In this document: positions 36,288 to 45,205 of the stretch, in pieces
Layout of the letters: every line of letters begins with the position of its first letter
How positions within the stretch are numbered: the first letter of the stretch is position 1
Origin: Akkermansia muciniphila
GTDB taxonomy: Bacteria; Verrucomicrobiota; Verrucomicrobiia; Verrucomicrobiales; Akkermansiaceae
Length of the DNA: 64,000 nucleotides
Direction: 5' to 3'
Assembly (NCBI RefSeq): GCF_900184965.1
Contig: NZ_FXYA01000204.1
Location: forward strand, 62,001 to 126,000
Notes under the pieces: model-generated
Database searches by the model: none
Seen by the model: only the letters and a program-made list of their open reading frames with translations
What the model was told of the DNA's origin: nothing
Made by a program: the position numbers and the translations under genes

Positions 36288-38186
36288 ATGCTTTCCTCTA
36301 CTCTGGAAGACACGCTGCGTTTGTTCGGCAAGGAACGGTTCCGTCCCATGCAGAGGGAGCTGGTGGAGTGTGCGCTGGAGGGCCGTTCCTGCATCGGTAT
36401 TTTGCCTACGGGTTCCGGCAAGAGCCTTTGCTATCAGATTCCGGCGGTGCTTGGAAACGGGCTGACGGTTGTGGTTTCTCCGCTGATTGCCCTGATGCGC
36501 GACCAGGTGGCGGGGCTGGAAAGACTGGGGGTGGCCGCCGCCAGGTATGATTCGACCCTGGCGGAGGAAGATAAGGCCGCCCTGATGGACAGATTGACGT
36601 CCGGAAGCGTCCGCCTTCTGTTTGCCGCGCCGGAATCTCTGGAATCCCCGTGGATTCGGCGGGCCATGGAGCTTGTCCCTCCCGGCTTGTTCGTGGTGGA
36701 TGAGGCTCATTGCCTTTCGGAATGGGGGCACAGTTTCCGTCCGGATTATCTGGGGCTGCCCGGTTTTTTCAAAAAGCACGGATTCCGCTGCGTTATGGCG
36801 TTGACGGCCACGGCTACGGAGCGGGTGTGCCGCGATCTGGCCGGCCTGTTTGGCGTGCGCGATGAATGTATTTTCCGGGCTGCTCCGTACCGTGCGAATA
36901 TTTTCCGTCAGGTGGAAACGTTGAGGGAGCAGGATAAGGCCGCGCGGCTGGTTGAATTGTTGAAAGAGGAAGGCCGCCGTCCCGCCGTGGTGTACACGCG
37001 GACCCGCAAAGATGCGGAAAACCTTTCCTACGAATTGGGGAAAGCCGGTTTTTCCGTCAAGTCCTACCATGCGGGCATGCCTCCGGAAACGCGGGGGCTG
37101 GTTCAGGACGAGTTTCTGGCAGGCGCGGCGGACGTGCTGGTGGCGACGATTGCTTTCGGCATGGGGATTGACAAGCCGGACGTGCGTTCCGTAGTGCATT
37201 ACCATCCCCCAGCCAGTCTGGAGGCGTATGTTCAGGAATCCGGTCGTGCGGGCCGCGACGGTCTTCCTTCCTTCAGCCTGGTGATGTTGTCCCCCCGCGA
37301 CAGCGTGGCCGCAGTCAACCGGCTGCATGCGGCGGAACCGGACCGGCACGGCATGAAAGGGCTGGTATCCCTGTTGTCCCGCAGGGGGGAGCACATTATT
37401 TCCCTGTATGAGGCTTCCTCCGTTTATGATTTGCCGGATGTGGCGGTGGACCGGATGCTGTTTGACCTGAAGCGTTCCGGTTCCGTACGGGAGCAGGGGA
37501 CGGGACACAAGTACTACAAGGTGCGCCCTCTGTTCCGGATGGAAGAAATCCTGTGCGGCCGCAGCAGGGAGGAATGCGCCCGGCTGCAATGGATGGATAT
37601 GCGCCGGCAGGGGGAGGTGGAAGATCTGGCCGTGGAATGGGGAATTTCATGGGAAGAAGCCGCCGCCTGGCTTGGAGACCTGGCTCTTTCCGGGGAATGG
37701 AAAGTGGAGATGCGCCAGGCAGCCCTTCATCTGTATTCGGAAGGGTTTGACGCGGAAGAGGCTACGGAGGAATTTGCGCAGTATTTTTCCAGATCCCGGC
37801 TAAACGGGCTGGAACGCTGGAAAACCTGCGTTTCCACGCTGACGTCTTCCGCCTGCCTGAATAGAAGCCTGGATGCCTATTTCGGTTTCCGGGACGCATC
37901 CGGACCTTGCGGGCATTGTCCTGCGTGCTGCGGGATGGAGCCCGCGGCCATGGAGGAAGAGGAACCCTCCCCGTTACCGGAAGAGCTGCGTTCCGCCGTC
38001 ATGGAGCTGGCGGGGCAGAGAAAGCCCGCGCTGGCCCGCCCTTCCCAGTTGGCGCGCTTTTTGCTGGGGCTGGCTTCCCCCGCGGCCATGCGCGCCCGGT
38101 TGTGGAGCCATCCGCTCTACGGGGCGTTGGCGGACAGGAAATGGGAAGACGTGTGGATTGAGGCGCATGCCTTGTTGGGGAGTTAG
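36288..38186 (+). CDS. recQ: ATP-dependent DNA helicase RecQ
   Basis: A 632-residue superfamily 2 helicase with the RecQ motif 0 region FGKERFRPMQ, Walker A ILPTGSGKSLCYQIPA, DEAH box VVDEAHCLSEWGHSFRPDY, and motif VI QESGRAGRDGLPS. After the helicase core, a winged-helix-like stretch (about 380-500) comes before a Cys-rich zinc region, CGHCPACC near residue 541. In E. coli RecQ the zinc Cys residues lie around 380-403, so the order here looks different. It ends with a small C-terminal domain, and its stop overlaps the convergent glycosyltransferase gene by 4 bp. Confidence 0.9.
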   Translation: MLSSTLEDTLRLFGKERFRPMQRELVECALEGRSCIGILPTGSGKSLCYQIPAVLGNGLTVVVSPLIALMRDQVAGLERLGVAAARYDSTLAEEDKAALMDRLTSGSVRLLFAAPESLESPWIRRAMELVPPGLFVVDEAHCLSEWGHSFRPDYLGLPGFFKKHGFRCVMALTATATERVCRDLAGLFGVRDECIFRAAPYRANIFRQVETLREQDKAARLVELLKEEGRRPAVVYTRTRKDAENLSYELGKAGFSVKSYHAGMPPETRGLVQDEFLAGAADVLVATIAFGMGIDKPDVRSVVHYHPPASLEAYVQESGRAGRDGLPSFSLVMLSPRDSVAAVNRLHAAEPDRHGMKGLVSLLSRRGEHIISLYEASSVYDLPDVAVDRMLFDLKRSGSVREQGTGHKYYKVRPLFRMEEILCGRSREECARLQWMDMRRQGEVEDLAVEWGISWEEAAAWLGDLALSGEWKVEMRQAALHLYSEGFDAEEATEEFAQYFSRSRLNGLERWKTCVSTLTSSACLNRSLDAYFGFRDASGPCGHCPACCGMEPAAMEEEEPSPLPEELRSAVMELAGQRKPALARPSQLARFLLGLASPAAMRARLWSHPLYGALADRKWEDVWIEAHALLGS

Positions 38187-39379
38187 AGGGCGGCTTTTCC
38201 GCTTTGGGCGGCTTCACAGGCGGCAATAATGCGTTTGCAGGAATTTTCCGCATGCAGCAGGGAACCCCAGTAGCGGGATATTTCCTCAGGGTTGCGTTTT
38301 CCAGAGTCCCAGGCGCGTATTTCTTCCAGCAGCGCTTGGGAGAGGCTTTCCGGAGAATCCTGCGGGCTGAGCGTGCCTGAATCATGGGAAACGTACCATT
38401 GCAGGCAGTTCAGCTGGGGGGTGAGGCGGGGCCCTACGACAGAGGCTCCGGCGCACAACGCTTCTGCGGAGGCAAGGTGCGTTCCCTCGGACAGGGAGGT
38501 GCAAAGACTGATTTTGGCCAGGGATTGTTTCTTTTGCAGCTCAATGTTTGGGATATAGCCGGCCAGATGAATGCGGGAGCGAAGGCCTTGCGGAAGGTTG
38601 CCGTGCCATTCCCGGAGAAAAGGCGGGAGATTGCCGTAAATTTCCGCTTCCCATTCCGGGGCGTGGACAAGAGCCTGTTCCAGCGTGGACATCAGCAGTC
38701 CGGGGCGTTTATAGAGAAGATCGTCCCAGCGGCCTACGGCCATGATGATGTTGCGCTTCTCTCCGGCAAAGCGGCAGGTGGAAGAAATGGGGTTGGGAAC
38801 CAGGGCCAGTTTCCGGACGATGGATTTTCCATAGAGCCATTCCCTGTCTGCGACGGATTGGAGGGCGGACGGAATGGGGAAAGCGACCACGTCTCCTGAA
38901 TCCAAATGTTTTCTGCGTCCCCTGCTGGCGAGGTTCCATGTATGCTGTTTCAGGAGGCGCAGCAGGAAAAAAGCGGAACCTTTGATTTTCCCGTGGATGA
39001 AAACGTCTTTAATGTACATGTTTTTCGCAATGGGAAGCCAGTATTGCCACGGAAAGAACAGTCCGGAGGAGTCCATGTAGATTACCAGAAAAATTCCCGC
39101 GTCATGGATGGCTCTGGCGATGGGAAGGTATTTGCCCATTCCCCACGCGTACAGGACCAATCCGTCAATGCCCAGGGACTTCCACCAGGCGGGGTTTTCC
39201 AGGTTGGCGTATTCCGTGCGGATGAGGTCGGGATCATCTCCTTCCCGGGCAGGTGTGGGCATGATGGCCCTGCTCTCCACTCCGATTCTCTGGAAGGCCT
39301 TGCAGAAAGCGCCTGAATCACGGGAAAAGAAGGTATGGTCCCCTTTGAAGGAAACCGGCGTGCATGTGTACCATCTCAT
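38183..39379 (-). CDS. Glycosyltransferase, GT4-like
   Basis: The 398-residue product shows the C-terminal GT-B nucleotide-sugar site: FAGEKRNIIMAVGRWDD, IHLAGYIPNIELQKKQSLAK and SLSEGTHLASAEALCAGASVVG, where the EGxxxxxxEAL pattern is family-like. The N-terminal acceptor domain is less conserved. The start at 39379 overlaps the stop of the next upstream transferase by 4 bp, supporting translational coupling. It is last in the nadB operon and convergent with recQ. Confidence 0.82.
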   Translation of the reverse strand: MRWYTCTPVSFKGDHTFFSRDSGAFCKAFQRIGVESRAIMPTPAREGDDPDLIRTEYANLENPAWWKSLGIDGLVLYAWGMGKYLPIARAIHDAGIFLVIYMDSSGLFFPWQYWLPIAKNMYIKDVFIHGKIKGSAFFLLRLLKQHTWNLASRGRRKHLDSGDVVAFPIPSALQSVADREWLYGKSIVRKLALVPNPISSTCRFAGEKRNIIMAVGRWDDLLYKRPGLLMSTLEQALVHAPEWEAEIYGNLPPFLREWHGNLPQGLRSRIHLAGYIPNIELQKKQSLAKISLCTSLSEGTHLASAEALCAGASVVGPRLTPQLNCLQWYVSHDSGTLSPQDSPESLSQALLEEIRAWDSGKRNPEEISRYWGSLLHAENSCKRIIAACEAAQSGKAAL

Positions 39380-40584
39380 GATATTGCGGGGGTGGAAGGT
39401 GAATGGAAAACGTGAAGCTCGCCAAGAAGGTCTTCCATGGACCGGAGCCATGCGGCGGGGGAGTATGTGGAGGACAAAAGTTGTTGCCCGTGCGCGCCCA
39501 TGGACGGCCAGCGTTCTTCTTCCTCTAGGGCGGTGCGCAGCGTCTCCGCCAGGGATTCCACGGAAGGTTTCTGCGCAATCCAGCCGTTCCTGCCGTGGGT
39601 GATGAGTTCCGGCAGCCCTCCGTTCGGGGTAACGATGACGGGCGTGCCGTGGAGCCATGATTCCAGGACAACCATACCGAAGGTTTCCTCCCAGAGGGAG
39701 GGCGCTACGGAGAGGCCGCAGGCGGCGCGGACGGCTCCTTGTTCCTCATGGGGAATGAATCCGGTCAGGCGGATGGATTCAAGATGGCGGGAAGAGATAT
39801 AACGCTCCAGTTCCCCGCGCAGGGGGCCGTCTCCCATCAGGTAGAGCATGCGGCCGGGGGGGGACAGGAGTTCCCACGCCTGAACCAGTTGCAGGACTCC
39901 TTTTTCCTGCGTCAGGCGTCCGGCGTAAAGGACGTCCCGGCGGGGCGCTCCAGGGGCGGGGGAAGGATGTTGCCGGATGAAATGCGGGATAACCCTGATT
40001 TTATCCTCCGGTATTCCGGTCTGGATGAGAAGCTCCCGCTGGCGTTGGCTGATGGCAATGTAGGAGGAAAAGCGGTTCCAGGTTCCCATGCGGCGCGTTT
40101 GATGCAGGACGGCGGCTGCCAGAGAGGAGTACGCGGCGTTTTTTCTCCAACAGGCGCGCATGATGCCGGGGAGATAGTTGCCGCCCTGACAGGAAAAGCA
40201 GGGCGCTCCGTCCCGGTAAAAAACCCCGTTGAGGCAGCCGGAGCGGTAATTGTGCATATAATGGATGACGGGAGCGGGTTGATTCAGGGCCAGTTCATAG
40301 ACGCAGGGAGACATGGCCGGGAACGTATTGTGGATGATCCATGCGTCATAGTGGTTTTCCAGCAGGCATTCGCGCAGTTTTTTCTCCACATCCCTGTTGT
40401 GGAGCATATAACTCATTTTCGTCAGGGAGCCGTGGGGGCTCCGGCGCAGTTCCTCCGTTGAGTAAACAAAGGGAGTGACGTCCGCTATGGCGCCCAGCGC
40501 CTCCGTAATGGCATGGAAGCAGATTTCTTCCCCTCCAACCTCGCTGTAACGGCTGAAAATATGTAGAATGCGTGGACGTTGCAT
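39376..40584 (-). CDS. Glycosyltransferase family 4 protein
   Basis: A 402-residue GT-B enzyme with the N-terminal LHIFSRYSEVGGEEICFHAI glycine-rich acceptor loop. The GT4 core DVLYAGRLTQEKGVLQLVQAW is followed by RLTGFIPHEEQGAVRAAC and SLWEETFGMVVLESWLHGTPV, containing the ExFGxxxxE motif. It probably transfers a sugar in a surface polysaccharide pathway. It is preceded by a DPBB-like secreted protein with 20 bp between and followed by another transferase with a 4-bp overlap. Confidence 0.88.
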   Translation of the reverse strand: MQRPRILHIFSRYSEVGGEEICFHAITEALGAIADVTPFVYSTEELRRSPHGSLTKMSYMLHNRDVEKKLRECLLENHYDAWIIHNTFPAMSPCVYELALNQPAPVIHYMHNYRSGCLNGVFYRDGAPCFSCQGGNYLPGIMRACWRKNAAYSSLAAAVLHQTRRMGTWNRFSSYIAISQRQRELLIQTGIPEDKIRVIPHFIRQHPSPAPGAPRRDVLYAGRLTQEKGVLQLVQAWELLSPPGRMLYLMGDGPLRGELERYISSRHLESIRLTGFIPHEEQGAVRAACGLSVAPSLWEETFGMVVLESWLHGTPVIVTPNGGLPELITHGRNGWIAQKPSVESLAETLRTALEEEERWPSMGAHGQQLLSSTYSPAAWLRSMEDLLGELHVFHSPSTPAIS

Positions 40585-40604
40585 GGCTGCGGCGGAACAG
40601 GGGG

Positions 40605-41630
40605 TTATCCTTGGAGTTCCCTTCTGAGTTTTGCGGGATCCTTCAATAGCTCCCTTTGAATGGCTTCCTGCTGCCGACGCAGGCGGTCTTCCCGTGACTG
40701 GAGGGATTTTTTCCCGGCTCCCAGCCCGGAATTGACAAAGGGATTGTTATCCCCGTATTTGGACCACGGGCCGCGCGGAATACGGTAAAATTCCACAAAG
40801 CGCCAGTGGACAAGGGCTGTTCCCCCGGTAATGCCCAGATAGTCGCGTACGGCAGGGGAGATGTCAATGCCCGCCCCTTTGTTCTGGGTGTTGACGGGGG
40901 GCTTGTTGCCAAAGACGTAGGGCCAGTCTTCCGTGGTAAAGGGGCCGCAGTCTTCCCATTGGGCAAAACAGGAACGCTTGTTGTAAACGATTTGCACCCA
41001 TCTGCCCTTGCAGACGGATTGCCCTTTTCCCGTGTATTCACGGCGGAACCACGGGATGACCCGCGACGCCTCCGCCTTATGTTCCCCTTTGGAAACGTCA
41101 TTATAAGGGAGCGCCACGTAAAAGGGGTTTTGCCGGGGGATGAATGTTTTCGGCCGGAAGTCCATCGTGCGGCAAACGGGATCCGGGTTGTCGAAGCCGC
41201 CGAAGTTTTCCCGCCATGCGGAATCCCACGAACTTTTGTGGTTGGCTACAGGGTTGCGCTCCGTGGGTTCTTCCCCCACCCAAAAGACTGTGGCGGTAAT
41301 GTTGAGCCGCCAGGGATAGGTGCCGGGGCTTTGCCTGGACGTCCTGGGAAGGATGCGGGGCGCCGGCCGCTTTCCTCCCTCTGTTGCCGCGGGCGATTTG
41401 ACGATGACCCGGGGTAGGGGGTCCCGCTGCGTTGGGGTGATGATGGCGGGCCCTTTGGGCCGTCCGGGGCTGTCCGCCAGGGCGCGTGTGGCGCTCCGCC
41501 CTGTCTGGATGTCCGCCCTGGCGGTCCCTGCGGGGACCAGAACCAGCAGCGCGAGCAGGCATGCGGACGGGAGGGGGCTCCCGGAGGACCCCTTCCGTAA
41601 TGCCTGTTGACGCTGCCGGTAGTTTACCAT
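40605..41630 (-). CDS. Secreted protein with double-psi beta-barrel-like domain
   Basis: The 341-residue product has a signal sequence (residues 19-40, LPSACLLALLVLVPAGTARA), a Pro/Arg-rich linker to about residue 100 and a conserved-looking domain. That domain includes CFAQWEDCGPFTTEDW and AGIDISPAVRDYLGI. The pairing of a DCGPF-like turn with a GIDxSPAxxxxLG motif resembles RlpA/expansin double-psi barrels, which often bind or cut peptidoglycan. This is an inference. A basic Gln/Arg-rich helix ends the protein. It overlaps the nadB 3' end by 7 bp. Confidence 0.65.
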   Translation of the reverse strand: MVNYRQRQQALRKGSSGSPLPSACLLALLVLVPAGTARADIQTGRSATRALADSPGRPKGPAIITPTQRDPLPRVIVKSPAATEGGKRPAPRILPRTSRQSPGTYPWRLNITATVFWVGEEPTERNPVANHKSSWDSAWRENFGGFDNPDPVCRTMDFRPKTFIPRQNPFYVALPYNDVSKGEHKAEASRVIPWFRREYTGKGQSVCKGRWVQIVYNKRSCFAQWEDCGPFTTEDWPYVFGNKPPVNTQNKGAGIDISPAVRDYLGITGGTALVHWRFVEFYRIPRGPWSKYGDNNPFVNSGLGAGKKSLQSREDRLRRQQEAIQRELLKDPAKLRRELQG

Positions 41631-43228
41631 CGGTGCAGTTGGGTGACGAAGCGGTGGTCCAGCTTGCCGGGATAATCCGTATTGAAATGGAGGCCGCGGC
41701 TTTCATTGCGGCGCATGGCGCAGTCCACGATCAGGGAGGCCACCGCCACCAGATTGCGCAATTCCAGGATGTCCGGCGTAATGCGGTACCCCCAGTAGAA
41801 GTCCTTTACCTCCCGGTGCAGCATCCGGAGCCGCGTGGCTGCGCGGTCCAGCCTTTTATTGGTCCGCACAATGGAGACGTAATCCCACATCAGGCGGCGG
41901 ATTTCATCCCAGTTATGATAGATGACGGAAAGTTCGTCAGGAAGGGCCGTATCTCCGTGGTGCCAGGCGGGGATGTCGTAAGAAGTGGGGGAATCCTTTC
42001 TCAGGGGATGCAGGGAAAGCATGGAATTCAGCGCCCTTTTGGCGACCACCACGCATTCCAACAGGGAATTGGAAGCCAGCCGGTTGGCGCCGTGAAGGCC
42101 GGTGCAACCGGTTTCCCCTGCGGCGTAAAGGCCGTCCAGGCTGGTCTGGCCGTTGACGTCCGTCAGCACGCCGCCGCACTGGAAATGCGCTGCGGGAACA
42201 ACGGGGATAGGTTCCCTGGCGGGATCGACGCCGTAGCGGTTGCATGTCTCGTAAATCAGGGGAAAACGTTCCCGGACGAACCCTTCCGGCTTGTGGGAGA
42301 TATCCAGATAAACGCACATGCTGCCCGTCCTCTTCATTTCCGAGTCTACGGCGCGGGCGGTGATGTCGCGCGGGGCCAGGGACTTGCGGGGATCGTACTT
42401 GTGCATGAATTCCTTCCCGTCCGCGCCTATCAGCACGCCGCCTTCCCCGCGCACGGCTTCGGAGATGAGGAAGGAGCGCGCTTCCGCGCCTTCCGCCCGG
42501 GTGTTGAAGAAACAGGTGGGGTGGAACTGCACGAATTCCATGTTGGCGATGGTGGCCCCCGCCCGCCAGGCCATGGCTACGCCGTCCCCCGTGGCGGAAT
42601 CATTATTGGTGGTGTACAGGTAGACGCGCCCGCAGCCGCCGGTGGCGAGCAGCACGCGGTCCGACCGGAAGATTTCCACTTCTCCGGAGACGCGGTCCAG
42701 CACATAGGCCCCCAGCACGCGGTCTTCCGTGACGAGGCCCAGCTTGGTGGTCGTAATCAGGTCAATGGCGAAATGGTCTTCCAGAAGTTCGATGTTGGGG
42801 TGAAGCTTGGCCGCCTCCAGAAGTTTGGAGGTAATTTCCAGTCCGGTGGCGTCTTTGGCGTGGAGGATGCGCCTCTTGGTGTGGCCGCCCTCTCTGGCCA
42901 GTTCGTAATCCTCTCCCTGATTGCCGGAGTCGAAATTCACCCCCCATTCCAGCAGTTCCCGGATGGCGTCCGGACCTTCCTCCACGATAGTGCGCACAGC
43001 CTGTTCGTTGCAGAGGCCCGCTCCGGCGTCCAGCGTATCCGCGACATGGTCTTCAAAGGAATCGTTGCGGTCCCATACGGCGGCGATGCCGCCCTGCGCC
43101 TTGGCGGAACTGCAATCCAGAAATTTGCCTTTTGTAATGACTGCAACTTTGCCGTGTTCCGCCGCTCTCAAGGCGAAACTCAATCCGGCAACACCTGCCC
43201 CAATGACTAAAAAGTCGCTCGTCTTCAT
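41624..43228 (-). CDS. nadB: L-aspartate oxidase
   Basis: NadB oxidises L-aspartate to iminoaspartate using FAD, the first step of de novo NAD synthesis. The 534-residue protein has the FAD motif VIGAGVAGLSFALRAAEHG, then SSAKAQGGIAAVW, the active-site region ARILHAKDATG-like (KRRILHAKDATG), QFHPTCF and the C-terminal ETGCTGLHGANRLASNSLLE. Length is typical. The start at 43228 begins directly at the FAD fold. It heads a leftward four-gene operon with a DPBB-like protein and two glycosyltransferases; nadA and nadC are not nearby. Confidence 0.95.
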   Translation of the reverse strand: MKTSDFLVIGAGVAGLSFALRAAEHGKVAVITKGKFLDCSSAKAQGGIAAVWDRNDSFEDHVADTLDAGAGLCNEQAVRTIVEEGPDAIRELLEWGVNFDSGNQGEDYELAREGGHTKRRILHAKDATGLEITSKLLEAAKLHPNIELLEDHFAIDLITTTKLGLVTEDRVLGAYVLDRVSGEVEIFRSDRVLLATGGCGRVYLYTTNNDSATGDGVAMAWRAGATIANMEFVQFHPTCFFNTRAEGAEARSFLISEAVRGEGGVLIGADGKEFMHKYDPRKSLAPRDITARAVDSEMKRTGSMCVYLDISHKPEGFVRERFPLIYETCNRYGVDPAREPIPVVPAAHFQCGGVLTDVNGQTSLDGLYAAGETGCTGLHGANRLASNSLLECVVVAKRALNSMLSLHPLRKDSPTSYDIPAWHHGDTALPDELSVIYHNWDEIRRLMWDYVSIVRTNKRLDRAATRLRMLHREVKDFYWGYRITPDILELRNLVAVASLIVDCAMRRNESRGLHFNTDYPGKLDHRFVTQLHRW

Positions 43229-43334
43229 CTTGAATGGTACGGCATTATACCATGATGCGGGCCGCCAAGTCACGCCCAATGATGGAGCGGCGGGGCATAT
43301 TTGTCTGGAAAAGAAGCGTAAAACACGCTAATTG

Positions 43335-43916
43335 ATGGGTATGAGACCCCAAGGGAACGAACAGGAAGCGCGCCGGAACAAGCATGTGCGCAGCGCGCCG
43401 TCCAAAATTGCCGTGAAAGCGCTGGGAGAGGAGGCGCTGGACGGGATTCTGGACAAATCCCCCAACCCTCTGCTGCTGATTCTGGACTGCGTGCAGGACC
43501 CCCATAACCTGGGAGCCATCCTGCGGACGGCGGACGGCGCGGGAGTGGATGCCGTCATCGCCCCGCGGGACAAATCCGTGGGCATTACGGAGACGGTGCT
43601 GCGCGTTTCCGTAGGCGCTGCGGAGAAGGTGCCTTTTATTCAGGTGACCAATCTGGCGCGTACCATGAAGCAGCTCCAGAGCCGCGGCATCTGGATATTC
43701 GGCACATCGGACAAGGGAGACCGCGGCCTGTATGAAACGGACTTCACGGGGCCGGCCGCTCTGGTGATGGGAGCGGAAGGGGAAGGAATGAGGAGGCTGA
43801 CGGAAGAGAACTGCGATTTCCTGCTGAGGATCCCCATGAAAGGAAGCATTCCGTGCCTGAACGTATCTGTGGCTACGGGCGTATGCCTGTATGAAATGGT
43901 GCGGCAGCGTTCCTGA
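43335..43916 (+). CDS. 23S rRNA 2'-O-methyltransferase, RlmB/TrmH (SpoU) family, short form
   Basis: The 193-residue SPOUT methylase has the three family motifs: [21 protein letters not shown] (motif 1), [13 protein letters not shown] (motif 2) and [22 protein letters not shown] (motif 3), forming the SAM-binding trefoil knot. It most resembles RlmB, which methylates G2251. Most RlmB proteins are about 245 residues with an N-terminal L30e-like RNA-binding domain. Here only about 50 residues precede motif 1, so that domain is missing or reduced. The ATG at 43335 follows a TTG; a later ATG at 43341 is also possible. Confidence 0.85.
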   Translation: MGMRPQGNEQEARRNKHVRSAPSKIAVKALGEEALDGILDKSPNPLLLILDCVQDPHNLGAILRTADGAGVDAVIAPRDKSVGITETVLRVSVGAAEKVPFIQVTNLARTMKQLQSRGIWIFGTSDKGDRGLYETDFTGPAALVMGAEGEGMRRLTEENCDFLLRIPMKGSIPCLNVSVATGVCLYEMVRQRS

Positions 43917-43949
43917 TTCCATGACTGTTTTTCTCCCTCCCTCGTCTTT

Positions 43950-44771
43950 ATGATTCAGGAACTTGCTCTTGCTCCGAGGGACCGCGCCAGATTTATCTCA
44001 GACATTCATTTCGGCCATACCAAGGCGCTGGTGCGGGAGCCGGAAGAGCTGGAGTTTCTTCTGAAGGGGTGTTCCCATCTGGTGGTGTGCGGCGACCTCA
44101 GTGAAACCCGTGAAGGCCCCTGCCGGGAGGAAGGTTTGGAAAAACGGGCCCGTTTCCTGCGGATGTGCCGGGCTGCCGGGGTACAGCCCGTTCTGCTGGC
44201 CGGCAACCATGATCCGGACGAGAAAGCCGGACTGCTGAAATTGCAGGGCGGGCGCATCTGCGCTTTGCACGGCCATGCGCTGTTCAGGGAGGTGGCCCCA
44301 TGGGGATGGGAATATTTGAAAAACAAGCAGGTTTCCCGCGAACTGATTGCCGCGTTCCCGGAGGCGGATGTGGATTTGCTGCGGCGGCTGGAGCTGGCGC
44401 GTGCCATGAGCGTGCTGGTGCCGCCTGTTTACACGCGTCCCGGAGCACATCAAAATAAGCTGGTGCGTTTTTTAGCTCATTCTGCCTGGCCGCCGGAACG
44501 GCCCGCGCGGATTCTTCTGGCATGGCTGACGATGATGCGGCGCATGAGGAAATTTGCGGACTGTTTTTTCCCGGAAGCGGAAGTCGTTATTTTCGGCCAT
44601 CTTCACCGCCGGGCGGTGAGCGGGAAAAAGGGGAGGCGTCTGAACGTCAACCTGGGCGCCTGTTTCCGCCATGCCAAGTGCTGGGCGGCGGACGTGACGC
44701 CGGAGGGGGGCGTCTCCATACGCAGTTATACGCCCGGGGGATATGACGGTCCGGCGGCAATCCTCCGCTGA
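43950..44771 (+). CDS. Calcineurin-like metallophosphoesterase
   Basis: The 273-residue protein contains the complete binuclear-metal motif set: FISDIHFGH, VVCGDLSE, LAGNHDPDE, CALHGHALF and FGHLHRRA. The FGHxH ending and size are similar to LpxH-like UDP-2,3-diacylglucosamine hydrolases, but other phosphoesterase families share them. A lipid A role is therefore only one option. No signal peptide is present. It follows the rRNA methylase by 33 bp in the same direction. Confidence 0.85.
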   Translation: MIQELALAPRDRARFISDIHFGHTKALVREPEELEFLLKGCSHLVVCGDLSETREGPCREEGLEKRARFLRMCRAAGVQPVLLAGNHDPDEKAGLLKLQGGRICALHGHALFREVAPWGWEYLKNKQVSRELIAAFPEADVDLLRRLELARAMSVLVPPVYTRPGAHQNKLVRFLAHSAWPPERPARILLAWLTMMRRMRKFADCFFPEAEVVIFGHLHRRAVSGKKGRRLNVNLGACFRHAKCWAADVTPEGGVSIRSYTPGGYDGPAAILR

Positions 44772-44789
44772 TTGATGCCTTTCCCGGAG

Positions 44790-45104
44790 AAAAAGGTCAG
44801 GGGAACGCGTCCGTGTTTAGGCGATAATGTGTTAGAGCACCGAATGACTAGTCCATACAGTTTGTGGACGCGTTCCCCATAGAATTTGACCGCGCCTGTT
44901 TCCCCTGGCGGCTGGCGGGACAGTTTTTCCCGGAGCTTTTCAGGGCGCAGCCCCGGCAGCAGCAGGGGCGCGAGGAGGAAAAAAGCCTGGAGAAGAAGGA
45001 CTCCGTTCTGGCGGATGCGCCGCCGGAGCGTTTTCTTTCACTGTTTCTTTCCGAATCGGGGCTGATCATGAATCAAAGTTAGTTCACTCTAACTATTCTT
45101 GCAA
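44790..45104 (-). other. Candidate iron-regulated short leftward transcript
   Basis: A leftward promoter, TTGCAA (45104-45099), 17 nt, TAACTT (45081-45076), contains the palindromic DtxR-type box at 45077-45094. About 200 bp downstream, a 13-bp inverted repeat GGGGAACGCGTCC (44800-44812) and GGACGCGTTCCCC (44866-44878) is followed on this strand by TTTTT, which could terminate transcription. The enclosed region has a 73-codon leftward frame from 45069 with a Cys cluster (CCCRGC), an opposing frame at 44864-45082, and a start-less leftward frame with a hydrophobic stretch. None is convincing as a gene, so a regulatory RNA is possible. Confidence 0.4.
45077..45094 (-). promoter_or_regulatory. 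DtxR-type operator, site 1
   Basis: The 18-nt sequence AGTTAGTTCACTCTAACT is a near-perfect palindrome of form TTAG-N6-CTAA. It lies between the -35 and -10 boxes of the leftward promoter described above and about 110 bp upstream of the DtxR-family gene. Confidence 0.7.
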
Positions 45105-45143
45105 GAAAAAAGTTTGGTCAATCTAATATTTTCCAGGAAGAGA

Positions 45144-45194
45144 TTGACTTGGACAGATCCTTGGCTATTGTTTTTTTTGTTAGTCAAACCTAAT
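45144..45194 (+). promoter_or_regulatory. Promoter and operator site 2 of the DtxR-family gene
   Basis: TTGACT (45144-45149), 16 nt, TATTGT (45166-45171) is a reasonable promoter. The box GTTAGTCAAACCTAAT (45179-45194) covers the expected start point, 12 bp before the ATG at 45206. This arrangement implies autorepression. A degenerate further box lies at 45112-45127. Confidence 0.65.
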
Positions 45195-45205
45195 AAGAGT
45201 CAACC

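Noticed and set aside
44864-45082. A 72-codon rightward GTG-start frame upstream of the DtxR-family gene
   Set aside because: Its codon use is acceptable, but the start lies inside an inverted repeat, it ends within an operator and no homology is apparent. It is kept only as part of the uncertain interval described above.
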